Shown piece after piece: positions 10,601-18,169 of a stretch of 64,000 bases of DNA. A program made the position numbers and the translations under genes. The notes beneath the pieces were generated by a model. The model did no database searches. It saw only the letters and a program-made list of their open reading frames with translations, and was not told where the DNA came from. The first letter of the stretch is position 1, and each line of letters begins with the position of its first letter. This DNA comes from Myxococcaceae bacterium JPH2 (GTDB lineage: Bacteria; Myxococcota; Myxococcia; Myxococcales; Myxococcaceae), in assembly GCA_016458225.1 (NCBI GenBank), contig JAEMGR010000001.1, positions 806,001-870,000 on the forward strand, written 5' to 3'.

Positions 10601-11625
10601 CGGCCTTCACGGGCGCGGTCCTCACCGCGACGTCCGCGCAGACGCCCGGGGAAGGAATCCCGGAGCTGACCCGAGGAGTCGCCGTCAACGGCCTCCACGG
10701 CGAGGGCTACGCCGTGCAGCGCTACAAGCTGGAGGTCCCGGCCGGCCAATCCCTGCTCAAGTTCAACCTGTCGGGCGGAGAGGGCTTCGCGGACCTCTAC
10801 ATCCAGCGCGGCGTGCGTCCCACGGTGGCCAATCCGGCCTGCCTCGCGGAGGGCACCTCGGGCAACGTGGCGACGTGCGTGGTGCAGAACCCCGAGGCGG
10901 GCACCTGGTTCGTCGCGGTGGGTCGCGCGTATGCCTTCAGCGGCGCCAGCCTGACGGGCACGTACTCCAACGAGGGAGATGTCTTCCCGCTGGCGCGCGG
11001 CGCCCCGGTGCCCAACCTCTCCAGCACGCCGGACCAGGCGCAGTACTTCCAGGTGGAGGTGCCGGCGGGTCAGGGCTTCCTCAGCCTGGACCTGTTCGGC
11101 GCCAGCGCGAACGCGGTGATGACCGCGCGCGCCGGAGCCCTGCCGACCGCGAGCGACACGGCCTGCACCGTCAAGACGACGAGCCGGCGCGCCTGCGAGT
11201 TCCAGAACCCCACGCCGGGCCTCTGGTACGTGCGACTGAGCGGCACCTTCAGCGGCGCGCTGCTCAGCGCGGACTACGACGCGGTGGGCGCGCCCGACGG
11301 CATCCAGCCTCTGGTCAGCCGGGCGCTCGTCATCAACCCGTCGTGCATCAACGCGAGCGCGCCGCTCCAGTACAAGCTGGAGGTCCCCGCTGGGGCGACG
11401 AAGCTGACGTTCAACACCCAGGGCACGGCGTCCTGCGGCGGAACCGGCATTGACCTGCGCGTCCTCTTGGGAAGCCCCGCCACGCAGACGGACTACGACT
11501 GTCTGTCCAACAACGCGGGCACCAGCACGGAGACCTGCACCTTCCAGAACCCCGCCGCGGGCACCTGGTACGTGCGCCTCTCCGGCGTGGCCTCATCGAC
11601 GGGCGTGGTGGGCATCTACGAGTAG
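7618..11625 (+). CDS. PPC-repeat lipoprotein (twelve repeats)
   Basis: 1335 residues. The ATG at 7618 follows GAGGA by 7 bases and gives a clean lipoprotein signal (lipobox LSAC, then GPAAS); an in-frame ATG at 7525 overlaps the upstream stop but would bury the signal peptide. Twelve PPC-like units follow, closing with TWYVMV, TWYIML, TWYIQL, TWYVLA, IWYVRM, TWYVRV, TWFLQA, LWYVMV, TWYAAV, TWFVAV, LWYVRL and TWYVRL. Most units keep two Cys flanking the acidic turn. No enzymatic domain is present. It is clearly paralogous to the nine-repeat protein 85 bp upstream, and the pair probably arose by duplication plus unequal exchange of repeats. A strong hairpin terminator follows 15 bp after the stop. 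Confidence 0.83.
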   Translation: MSSRSWVVWFGCLLGLCLSACGPAASRPAPAQETPGKAIGGATLTAVALTAGQATSVSGAKDEQKLFTLTVPPGQKVLNFKTSGGTGDADIFVQFGAEPTTTSYRCASTAAGSTELCAIDNPEAGTWYVMVRGYAAFATVSLLGEYAPLANVLGSGQFVTVSGTTGSQRYWTVSVPAGQTALHVRTMGGSGNPDLYVSFGTPPTTTAAACTSAQWDSSIESCNFTNPQEGTWYIMLRGASDYTNVRVTSSMQGADGTPVMFLGNDRVESPLSASVNELLNYAIEVPPGQTVLRVRTTSGMTENSNLYVRFNERATTTTYDCLSEQPYATDECVINNPQAGTWYIQLHAKSAFSAVALQAYYANGALAPQALTPGKPSSGFTLMNTSDTRVFTMSVPPNAGKLRVSVNRGDNQVSPTVYLAYGAQPVPTNSSTYACSSTSSCEVNEPQAGTWYVLATTASSIRLNATVRVWYSGEVSAPVELLNGQALSGISPSPDDNRYYTFNVPSGQRRLRFDMTSSTGQPWIAIRSGTRPVPADTSNYNDCQTTLYDGRTSCVFDLPVSGIWYVRMRATKEVADFFVRATSSSIAPELPTEPLTVGQWVTDLSGTYMVDRFYSFSVPVGMQTLKFEPLPGDGNAAYLLQAGAKPPATGGSTCTSACEITAPAAGTWYVRVRGRENYSGAGLRVSLQQYPELPMNQWVGPLPSSQYGWGKFFRVEVPSGLSALTLEGRLGNGSAATLQILRGAPPTSTVDCNVVQPDGERRCVIANPQAGTWFLQASNSTANTTDVTLRASADRLPGSTLTLADNVPLALTDFAGRYRYLTLNVPAGQTLLTVDLLTQQDAELYVKQGSAPTTASYKCTAISTQAQPGASCAVQAPASGLWYVMVKAADGFQGRVRATTSTTRTLTSGVSEVSISGALGEQRLYQFDVAPGTSDLAFNLRNTTGTANLFVRYGTPPDNTTSDCTVQVVGKAEDTCAFSQPQAGTWYAAVRSVSAAFTGAVLTATSAQTPGEGIPELTRGVAVNGLHGEGYAVQRYKLEVPAGQSLLKFNLSGGEGFADLYIQRGVRPTVANPACLAEGTSGNVATCVVQNPEAGTWFVAVGRAYAFSGASLTGTYSNEGDVFPLARGAPVPNLSSTPDQAQYFQVEVPAGQGFLSLDLFGASANAVMTARAGALPTASDTACTVKTTSRRACEFQNPTPGLWYVRLSGTFSGALLSADYDAVGAPDGIQPLVSRALVINPSCINASAPLQYKLEVPAGATKLTFNTQGTASCGGTGIDLRVLLGSPATQTDYDCLSNNAGTSTETCTFQNPAAGTWYVRLSGVASSTGVVGIYE

Positions 11626-11639
11626 TCCCTGAAGCACCC

Positions 11640-11675
11640 GGGCCCGGTGACGCCTGTGCGTCGCCGGGCCCTTTT
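11640..11675 (+). terminator. Rho-independent terminator of the PPC lipoprotein unit
   Basis: A 14-bp stem (11640-11653 with 11658-11671; one G-U pair) around a CTGT loop is followed by TTTT. It lies 15 bp after the stop of the twelve-repeat lipoprotein and is the best canonical terminator in the first 40 kb. Confidence 0.88.
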
Positions 11676-11887
11676 GCGTTTCCGCATCGAGCGCCCGACA
11701 CATTCCTCGAACCCACGTCCCCCGGACGTCCGCTGCCGCGCGCTTCGATTCCCCCGGTGCGCACTGAGCAACGCACGGAACGTTCTTGGCCGAGCAACGC
11801 CAAGCTTCACCGCGCTGTCAGCTTTTGCCGCGAGTTATGGGAGCGCTGGCCGTCTCAGCCAGATGTCTTCACGCTGTGGAGGAGTGC

Positions 11888-12331
11888 TTGAATATCCATC
11901 GTCACGCGGCGCGCTGTCTCGTTCTGTCCGCCATGTCCTGGGCGTTGGCCTTCGCTTCCGGTTGTGGGGTCGAAAGCCCCTCGGAGAGCACCGCGCCGGA
12001 AACGTCCTACGCACAGGAAGAATCCGATGTCTCGGCACAAGCGCAAGAGCTCGCCGGCTGCAAGTTCTACAATTACTATCACGACGAGGCGACGAACCCG
12101 GGAGGGTCCAATCGCTGCTCAAATTCCTGTCAATGCGACGGCATGCGCACGTGCAGCTCCAGCGGATGGTGCCAGGGCACCGCGCGCCCTCAAGTGAGCT
12201 GCACCAGCCCGAACTACTACTGGAACGAGGCTTGGAACCCGCGCGGCTCGAACCGCTGCACGAGCAATTGCGAGTGTGATGGCCGGCGCACCTGCAGCTC
12301 CGCCGGGTGGTGCCAGGGCACCTCGCGCTGA
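11888..12331 (+). CDS. Cys-rich lipoprotein with two tandem repeats
   Basis: 147 residues if translation starts at TTG 11888, which has GGAGGAG at 11878-11884 and gives a full signal peptide (MNIHRHAARCLVL...FASGC). An ATG at 11933 has a shorter signal and no ribosome site. The mature part is two near-identical units of about 45 residues. Each has a NYYxxExxNPxGSNRC segment, then CxCDGxRTCSSxGWCQGT, with six Cys in the same spacing, so three disulfides per unit are likely. The repeats recall small Cys-rich carbohydrate-binding or toxin-like modules, but I recognise no named family. Secreted and probably outer-membrane anchored. It lies about 210 bp after the PPC terminator, so it probably has its own promoter. 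Confidence 0.72.
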   Translation: MNIHRHAARCLVLSAMSWALAFASGCGVESPSESTAPETSYAQEESDVSAQAQELAGCKFYNYYHDEATNPGGSNRCSNSCQCDGMRTCSSSGWCQGTARPQVSCTSPNYYWNEAWNPRGSNRCTSNCECDGRRTCSSAGWCQGTSR

Positions 12332-12404
12332 ATCACGCCGCGGCCCGCTGAGCCCAACGGCGCCCGAGGCCGCTCCCATCCAGCGACCTCGTTCGATGCG
12401 GAGG

Positions 12405-12427
12405 AGGCCGAACTGAACGTTCGGCCT
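12405..12427. terminator. Hairpin between convergent genes, also one arm of a 15-bp inverted repeat
   Basis: A perfect 9-bp stem (12405-12413 with 12419-12427) around a 5-base loop lies between the convergent Cys-rich lipoprotein and the next hypothetical gene. There is no T run, so it could act as a weak bidirectional terminator. Bases 12413-12427 recur inverted at 13197-13211. Confidence 0.45.
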
Positions 12428-13211
12428 ACCGGCTTGTGTTCCGAACAGGAGACCCGGGCCAGTCCCTGGCTCACGCTCGGCGCAGATACGCGATGACGAG
12501 GCGTTGGTCGTCCGCCCATTTGGGCGCGATCACGCGCCGCCCGATGACGTACTGCCCGGGCGCCAGCCCGAGCACGACACCGCCATCGTTTTCACCGAAG
12601 CCCACGACCTTCTCATTCGTGGTCTTCTTGGCGGCTTTCGGAGCGGATTCCAGGCTCTCGTTCGAATCAAAAACAACCAGCTTCCCAGACGAAACCAGAA
12701 TCGTTCCTGCACGCTTCTCTTTTCCGCCTTTCGGGGCGCTGCTGAGAGCGTCCGCGAAGAGCTGTGCAACCTCGTCCTTCCGTCCTCCGTAGTTGTCCTC
12801 ATCGTCCCACCAGTCGCGGGGCGGTTCGAGCAACGCGAGAGTTCCATCCTCGAGACGCCGGATTTCAGCTTCGCCGGTCACGCCCTCGAGGCTGAGGACG
12901 AGGGCCTTGCCTTTGCCGACCTCGAGTTCCGCGGAGACGAAGTCTTCGTCCTCATAGAGTTCGGTGACCTTCTGCGGGTGCCCGCCAATGTCGTCGCCTT
13001 CTGCCTCTTCATCCAGGGGTTCCCAGTGGGGGACCTGCTCGCTGTCGAGGAGAACGAGCGTGAGCAAGGCGTTGATTGAGCCGATCGTCCCGAGTGGCTT
13101 TTCACGTTTGCCCATTTTTCGGAGGGTACCAGTTCGTTTCAGCTGGCCACAGGCTCAGGGGCTGTCCGTGGTTGAGGGACGGGAAAACAACGCGACAGGC
13201 CGAACGTTCAG
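12413..13211. repeat. 15-bp perfect inverted repeat flanking one gene
   Basis: The 15 bases at 12413-12427 (CTGAACGTTCGGCCT) are found exactly reverse-complemented at 13197-13211. Identity stops on both sides of the 15 bases. The enclosed 770 bp hold only the hypothetical gene at 12471-13115. No transposase or flanking target duplication was seen, so this is a repeat, not a called mobile element. Confidence 0.6.
12471..13115 (-). CDS. Hypothetical cytoplasmic protein
   Basis: 214 residues starting MGKREKPLGTIGS. There is no signal peptide and no membrane segment. The N-terminal half is strongly acidic, with patches such as DEEAEGDD and WWDDEDNYGG, and holds short hydrophobic strands; the middle has a basic segment (APKGGKEKRAG) and the C-terminal part ends in AYLRRA. 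No ribosome site stands out upstream of ATG 13115, but no better start exists in frame. It lies inside a 15-bp inverted repeat. I do not recognise the family. Confidence 0.62.
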   Translation of the reverse strand: MGKREKPLGTIGSINALLTLVLLDSEQVPHWEPLDEEAEGDDIGGHPQKVTELYEDEDFVSAELEVGKGKALVLSLEGVTGEAEIRRLEDGTLALLEPPRDWWDDEDNYGGRKDEVAQLFADALSSAPKGGKEKRAGTILVSSGKLVVFDSNESLESAPKAAKKTTNEKVVGFGENDGGVVLGLAPGQYVIGRRVIAPKWADDQRLVIAYLRRA

Positions 13212-13314
13212 AGTGGCCCGCGCTCGAGGCGAGGGGAGCGCGACTTCACCCAGCCGGGAGCGCCCACGGTCATTGGACCGAGCGCTGTCGCGCCGGCGCC
13301 CCCCGCTACGACAA

Positions 13315-13370
13315 GACGGCGAGCAGCTCCCTCGCCGTCCTGTACGTCGCAGCCAGGGCACCCTGGCTGC
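13315..13370 (-). terminator. Tandem hairpins downstream of ahcY
   Basis: Two stem-loops follow one another: a 9-bp perfect stem (13315-13323 with 13331-13339) and a 10-bp perfect stem with a 2-base apex (13349-13358 with 13361-13370). They lie 52-107 bp beyond the ahcY stop in its direction of transcription. Neither has a T run; a termination or mRNA 3'-end stabilising role is inference. The rest of the 306-bp gap 13116-13421 holds no gene. Confidence 0.4.
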
Positions 13371-13421
13371 ATTCTTCAGAGACAGCCCCCAGGAGGGGAG
13401 CGGCCTCGGGCACCGCTGGGG

Positions 13422-14852
<1,431 letters not shown>

Positions 14853-14942
14853 GGCAATGGCTCCTGATCCAGGTTGCGCCGCGCGCTGACGAGGTCCGGC
14901 CGAGCCGCTTCAGCGGACTCACCCTCGCGAGCAACGCGTACA

Positions 14943-15008
14943 GGTGAGCGCCGTTGGGTCCATCGCTTCGAGCCTGGGGCCCAACCGGCCTCGCAACGCT
15001 CCTCGAAG
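14943..15008 (-). ncRNA. S-adenosylhomocysteine (SAH) riboswitch
   Basis: Read on the minus strand from 15008, the leader contains GAGGAGCGTTGC, then CAGGCTCGAAG, then AACGGCGCTCACC, the three conserved blocks of the SAH riboswitch (Rfam RF01057 type) in the right order. The first CTTCGAG pairs with CTCGAAG to close P1, and GAGCG near the 5' side can pair with CGCTC near the 3' end to form the pseudoknot. It lies about 90 bases before the ahcY start codon. Known aptamers of this class bind SAH, reject SAM and turn the gene on. Confidence 0.9.
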
Positions 15009-15016
15009 TCCGGGGG

Positions 15017-15045
15017 AAACTACGGGAAGCCCCCCTGAATTTCAA
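15017..15045 (-). promoter_or_regulatory. Sigma-70-like promoter of ahcY
   Basis: On the minus strand, TTGAAA (15045-15040) and TAGTTT (15022-15017) are separated by exactly 17 bases. The predicted start of transcription, near 15010, falls at the first base of the riboswitch P1 stem. Confidence 0.7.
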
Positions 15046-15233
15046 AGGGAGAATGCCTCCCGCCGGGGAGGGAGAGCGTCCGACTGTGAACCGCCCGCCA
15101 CTTCCGGGGTCGCGCGGCCCCAGGCAGCAGGGCGACGCGTCGGCTGACTGGTGGACGGACCGAGTCGACCGCTATGGTGCCGTGCCATCGAGCGGTAGCC
15201 GGTGCTGTCTCCCCCAGTCCCCAACGAGGACCC

Positions 15234-15671
15234 ATGACGACCCACGGTGCATCCCAGGTTTCGAAGACGTCGACCCCGCACGACTGGTTCTTGGAGCTGC
15301 TGTTGAGCATGGTCAACGACCACGGGCTCAACGTCGGCATCACGCTGACCGTCGGCGGCACGCAGGTGTCCGGCGAGCTGGTGTCCGGCGCGGAGTTCAT
15401 CAAGAACTTCGGGTCCACCTTCTCCAGCGCCCTCAAGCGCGCGGGCGCGGGCGACGCCGCCGCGTCCCTCCAGGCGAAGTACGAGACGATGGCCACGCAG
15501 GTCTACGACGCCAAGAAGGCGGAGGCGGCCCATGAGCCCCTCACCTTCATCCACCTGCGCGACGCGCGCATCGTGGGCCCCAACGGGGTCCTCCAGCCGC
15601 CGCAGATCTGGTGGCGCGGTCGGCTGTCCGAGGTCCAGGGCTGGTCCCTGGGCCTGCTCAACAAGGAGTAG
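15234..15671 (+). CDS. GvpU-family protein
   Basis: 145 residues from ATG 15234, preceded by CGAGGA. The sequence follows GvpU through its length: an N-terminal FLELLLSMVNDHGLNVGITL segment, VGGTQVSGELVS, TFIHLRDARIV near residue 110 and the closing WWRGRLSEVQGWSLGLL. GvpU is an accessory protein of the Bacillus megaterium gas-vesicle cluster, but homologues occur widely in bacteria without gvpA. No gas-vesicle shell gene is in the window, so the name marks ancestry and the function is unknown. It ends 20 bp before a hairpin shared with the convergent peptidase gene. The divergent neighbour ahcY starts about 380 bp away. Confidence 0.78.
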   Translation: MTTHGASQVSKTSTPHDWFLELLLSMVNDHGLNVGITLTVGGTQVSGELVSGAEFIKNFGSTFSSALKRAGAGDAAASLQAKYETMATQVYDAKKAEAAHEPLTFIHLRDARIVGPNGVLQPPQIWWRGRLSEVQGWSLGLLNKE

Positions 15672-15690
15672 CCCGCCGTACCGGGCACGT

Positions 15691-15715
15691 GCCGCCTCTC
15701 CCCCAGAGAGGCGGC
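15691..15715. terminator. Bidirectional hairpin between convergent genes
   Basis: A perfect 10-bp stem (15691-15700 with 15706-15715) around CCCCA lies between the GvpU-like gene and the convergent M28 peptidase gene. There is no T run in either direction. Confidence 0.5.
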
Positions 15716-15727
15716 AGCGCCCCCAGG

Positions 15728-17203
15728 TCACTGCTCGACCACTCGGTTCGACGCCATCCCGATGACGTTGACCAGCAGGTCCTTGATGCGGCGCGGCTTC
15801 TGTCCGCCGTTGTCCTCGATGATCTTCCCGATGTCGTCTTCCGGCTCGTGGTACTCGGGGATGAGGTCGCCGCCGCCCTTCGGGTTGGACAGGCCCTCGA
15901 AGAGGAAGAGGACGTCCTCGCCCTTGCGACCAAACGACGCACCGTCCTGGCGATCCCGGTAGACGTTGATGTCCCGGTTGATGCGGTCGAACGGATCCGC
16001 CAGCTTCTGGTTCGCCTGGTCCACCAGGTCGTGGAAGTAGTTGGGCTGGCCCTTGGTGTTGGTGTCCACCACGGACAGGCGCTGATCATCCCAGCGACCC
16101 ACCATGTCCGTGTTGATGACGCCCGCGATGTTCTTCGCCTCCAGCCCCGGGATGGGGTGGTCCACGAAGTACTGCGAGCCCACCAGGCCCTTCTCCTCGG
16201 CCCCCGTCCAGATGAACAGCACCGAGCGGTCCAGCTTGCCGTTCTTCTGCATCTCGGCCAGCTCCGGCACCGAGGCCATCAGCACCGCGCTGCCAGACGC
16301 GTTGTCATCCGCGCCGTTGTAGACGTTGCCCCGGCGGTCCGTGCCCACGTGGTCCAGGTGGGCCATCACCACGATGACCTCGTCCTTGTGCGGCCCGGTG
16401 CCGGGCAGCATGGCCATCGTGTTCACCGCCTGCCCCGTCGCCGTGGCCACCTGCCGCAGCTCCTCCACGCTGCGCTGCTTGCCCGAGCGCGGCGCCACCG
16501 TGGCCTGCCCGGTCGCCTTCATCGCGCTCTCATACTGGCGGTTGAGCGTGGCCAGGGTGTCCTTGGGCATCTGGTCGTCCAGGTAGAACCCCTCCTCGAA
16601 CGTCTTGTGCCCGAAGTCCTTGTGCGGCGCGTGCAGCTCGCCCTTCGCCGCCGGGGTGCCCAGGAACGAGTAGACGTTGAACTTCTGCTGGAACGGGTTC
16701 TCGGGGTTGTTCGAGTTCGGCCCCACGAGCCCGTACTTCTTCACGTGGTCCTGCACGTACGCGGAGGCCGCGTCCAGGCCCGCCGAGGGGCTGTCGCGCC
16801 CCTTCAGCGCGTCCGAGGACAGGTACTCGATGTACTTCATCGGATCCGAGTCCGCCGAGGCGGGCGGCTTCGAGGGGCCTCCCTCGGGCGGCACGTTCGG
16901 CGGCTTCGAGGGCGGCACCTGCGGCGGCTTCGAGGGCGGCACCTGCGGCGGCTTCGAGGGCGGCGTCTTCGGCGGCTTCGAGGGCGGCGTCTTCGGCGGC
17001 TTCGAGGGCGGCGTCTTCGGCGGCTTCGAGGTGGGAGGGGGCGGCGGGGCCGGCAGCCGGGGCAGCTGGACCGCGGACTCGAAACCGTCCTTGAACGCCA
17101 GGGGGCGGCTCTGGGACTTCGCCTCCGCGCCCTGCGTCTCCTCAGCGGCGGGCCGCGAGACATTGAGACGGGGACGCGAGCTGTCTTGAATCTTCGTGGC
17201 CAT
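15728..17203 (-). CDS. M28-family zinc peptidase with Pro-rich linker
   Basis: 491 residues from ATG 17203 (MATKIQDSSRPR). All metal ligands of M28 di-zinc aminopeptidases are visible: AHLDHVG (near 280), GADDNASG (near 298), the catalytic EE in WTGAEEKGLVG (near 334), NTDMVG (near 363) and YHEPEDD (near 451). Before the catalytic domain is a disordered N-terminus containing KDGFESA, then six octapeptide repeats of the type SKPPxxPP. There is no Sec or lipoprotein signal. The repeat linker suggests an extended spacer to a membrane or partner protein; the export route, if any, is unknown. The divergent lipoprotein starts 235 bp away. Confidence 0.87.
   Translation of the reverse strand: MATKIQDSSRPRLNVSRPAAEETQGAEAKSQSRPLAFKDGFESAVQLPRLPAPPPPPTSKPPKTPPSKPPKTPPSKPPKTPPSKPPQVPPSKPPQVPPSKPPNVPPEGGPSKPPASADSDPMKYIEYLSSDALKGRDSPSAGLDAASAYVQDHVKKYGLVGPNSNNPENPFQQKFNVYSFLGTPAAKGELHAPHKDFGHKTFEEGFYLDDQMPKDTLATLNRQYESAMKATGQATVAPRSGKQRSVEELRQVATATGQAVNTMAMLPGTGPHKDEVIVVMAHLDHVGTDRRGNVYNGADDNASGSAVLMASVPELAEMQKNGKLDRSVLFIWTGAEEKGLVGSQYFVDHPIPGLEAKNIAGVINTDMVGRWDDQRLSVVDTNTKGQPNYFHDLVDQANQKLADPFDRINRDINVYRDRQDGASFGRKGEDVLFLFEGLSNPKGGGDLIPEYHEPEDDIGKIIEDNGGQKPRRIKDLLVNVIGMASNRVVEQ
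16887..17030 (-). repeat. 24-bp tandem repeat coding the SKPPxxPP linker
   Basis: Six consecutive 24-bp units inside the M28 peptidase gene encode SKPPKTPP three times, SKPPQVPP twice and SKPPNVPP once. The units are nearly identical at the DNA level, so copy number is likely to vary between strains by slippage. Confidence 0.85.
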
Positions 17204-17438
17204 GATGGAAGTCCGGGGGAGAAACCGCGCTCCCCACATTATCCGCGCGAGCCCACCCCGAGTTGTGTGCACCCCGCACTTCCGCGCGCCGCCCCGACAT
17301 CCATGTTTCACGCCTGGACTCCGGGTGAACCCAGCCAGTGTCCTGGAACTCCGAATAATTCGTGGAACCCGGGTTCGGGCAGGGGGGTCCAAGGGCGCGC
17401 TCATGCACTGCATGGCTCACCTCGATTCGGGAGTTCCC

Positions 17439-18119
17439 ATGTCCCTTCCTCGCTGGATGCCCCTCGTCACGCTGCTCACGTCCGCCGCGCTCCTCCCTGG
17501 ATGTTTCGGCTCGCGAGCGGCGAACTCGAATCCCAAGTTCTACACGGACGGCCACTGGAGCGCGCTCGACTCGCCCTATGCCCTCACCCCCATGTTGATC
17601 TGCGCCTACTCCGCGCAGGGCAATGACAAGGTCAACCGCACCGTGCAGGACTACGTCGGGCCCGCGCTCTGGACCGCCTATGGCCAGGACGGTTCCGCCG
17701 CGAAGTTCAAGACCCTGGCCGGTTCGAGCGAGTGGTGCGAGACGCTGCCGCGCATCGGCCTGGACAACTTCATCGTTCCGCCGCGCGTGCAGAAGGACCT
17801 GGCCGAGTACGTGAAGCGCTCCGGCGCCAAGGGCATCATCATCCCCATGGCGCTCGTCTTGCGCACGGAGGTGGAGAAGGAGATCCGCGCCGCGGATGGC
17901 TCAACGCTCGCGGTCGTGGACACGGACCAGTTCCGCGCCACGGGCATCGCGGAGTTCTCGGTCAACTACATCAACGAGCAGGGCGAGTTGGTCCACACCC
18001 GGCGCGCGCTGAGCCATGGCAACATGTGGCTCGAGGAGAACCTCAAGACCCTGCGGGATGAGGCCCCCACGCTCGCACAGGAGCTGCTGAAGGACGCGCC
18101 CCCCGTGACGCTCCCGTAG
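17439..18119 (+). CDS. Lipoprotein of unknown function
   Basis: 226 residues. ATG 17439 follows GGGAG by five bases and gives a classical lipoprotein signal (MSLPRWMPLVTLLTSAALLPGC). The mature part is a compact mixed alpha/beta domain with EWCETLPRIGLDNF, a GIIIPMALVLRTEVEKEI core and a C-terminal helical segment (EENLKTLRDEAPTLAQELL). I do not recognise the family. The layout (hydrophobic strand, VVDTDQFRATGIAEFSVNYI strand pair, amphipathic end) fits small outer-membrane assembly-type lipoproteins, but this is only a resemblance. The secreted protein downstream starts 50 bp later, so the two may be co-transcribed. Confidence 0.72.
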   Translation: MSLPRWMPLVTLLTSAALLPGCFGSRAANSNPKFYTDGHWSALDSPYALTPMLICAYSAQGNDKVNRTVQDYVGPALWTAYGQDGSAAKFKTLAGSSEWCETLPRIGLDNFIVPPRVQKDLAEYVKRSGAKGIIIPMALVLRTEVEKEIRAADGSTLAVVDTDQFRATGIAEFSVNYINEQGELVHTRRALSHGNMWLEENLKTLRDEAPTLAQELLKDAPPVTLP

Positions 18120-18169
18120 ACAATGTGTTTAAACCTCCCTCGCTGTTTCTCGAAGAGGGGGGTACCCAC

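Noticed and set aside
7447-10749. A 1100-residue minus-strand frame antisense to the PPC repeats
   Set aside because: It has the Arg/Gly/Ala-rich composition of a GC-rich antisense frame, no motif, and the plus frame is clearly coding.
12405-13211. The inverted repeats considered as ends of an insertion sequence
   Set aside because: There is no transposase, no target duplication, and the arms are only 15 bp; kept as a repeat only.
16887-17030. Regular 24-bp repeats considered as a CRISPR-like array
   Set aside because: There are no spacers; the units are contiguous and encode a Pro-rich linker in frame with the peptidase.
15611-17626. A 671-residue plus-strand frame over the M28 peptidase
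   Set aside because: It is antisense to an intact peptidase with all metal ligands; the residues are Arg/His/Leu-rich noise.
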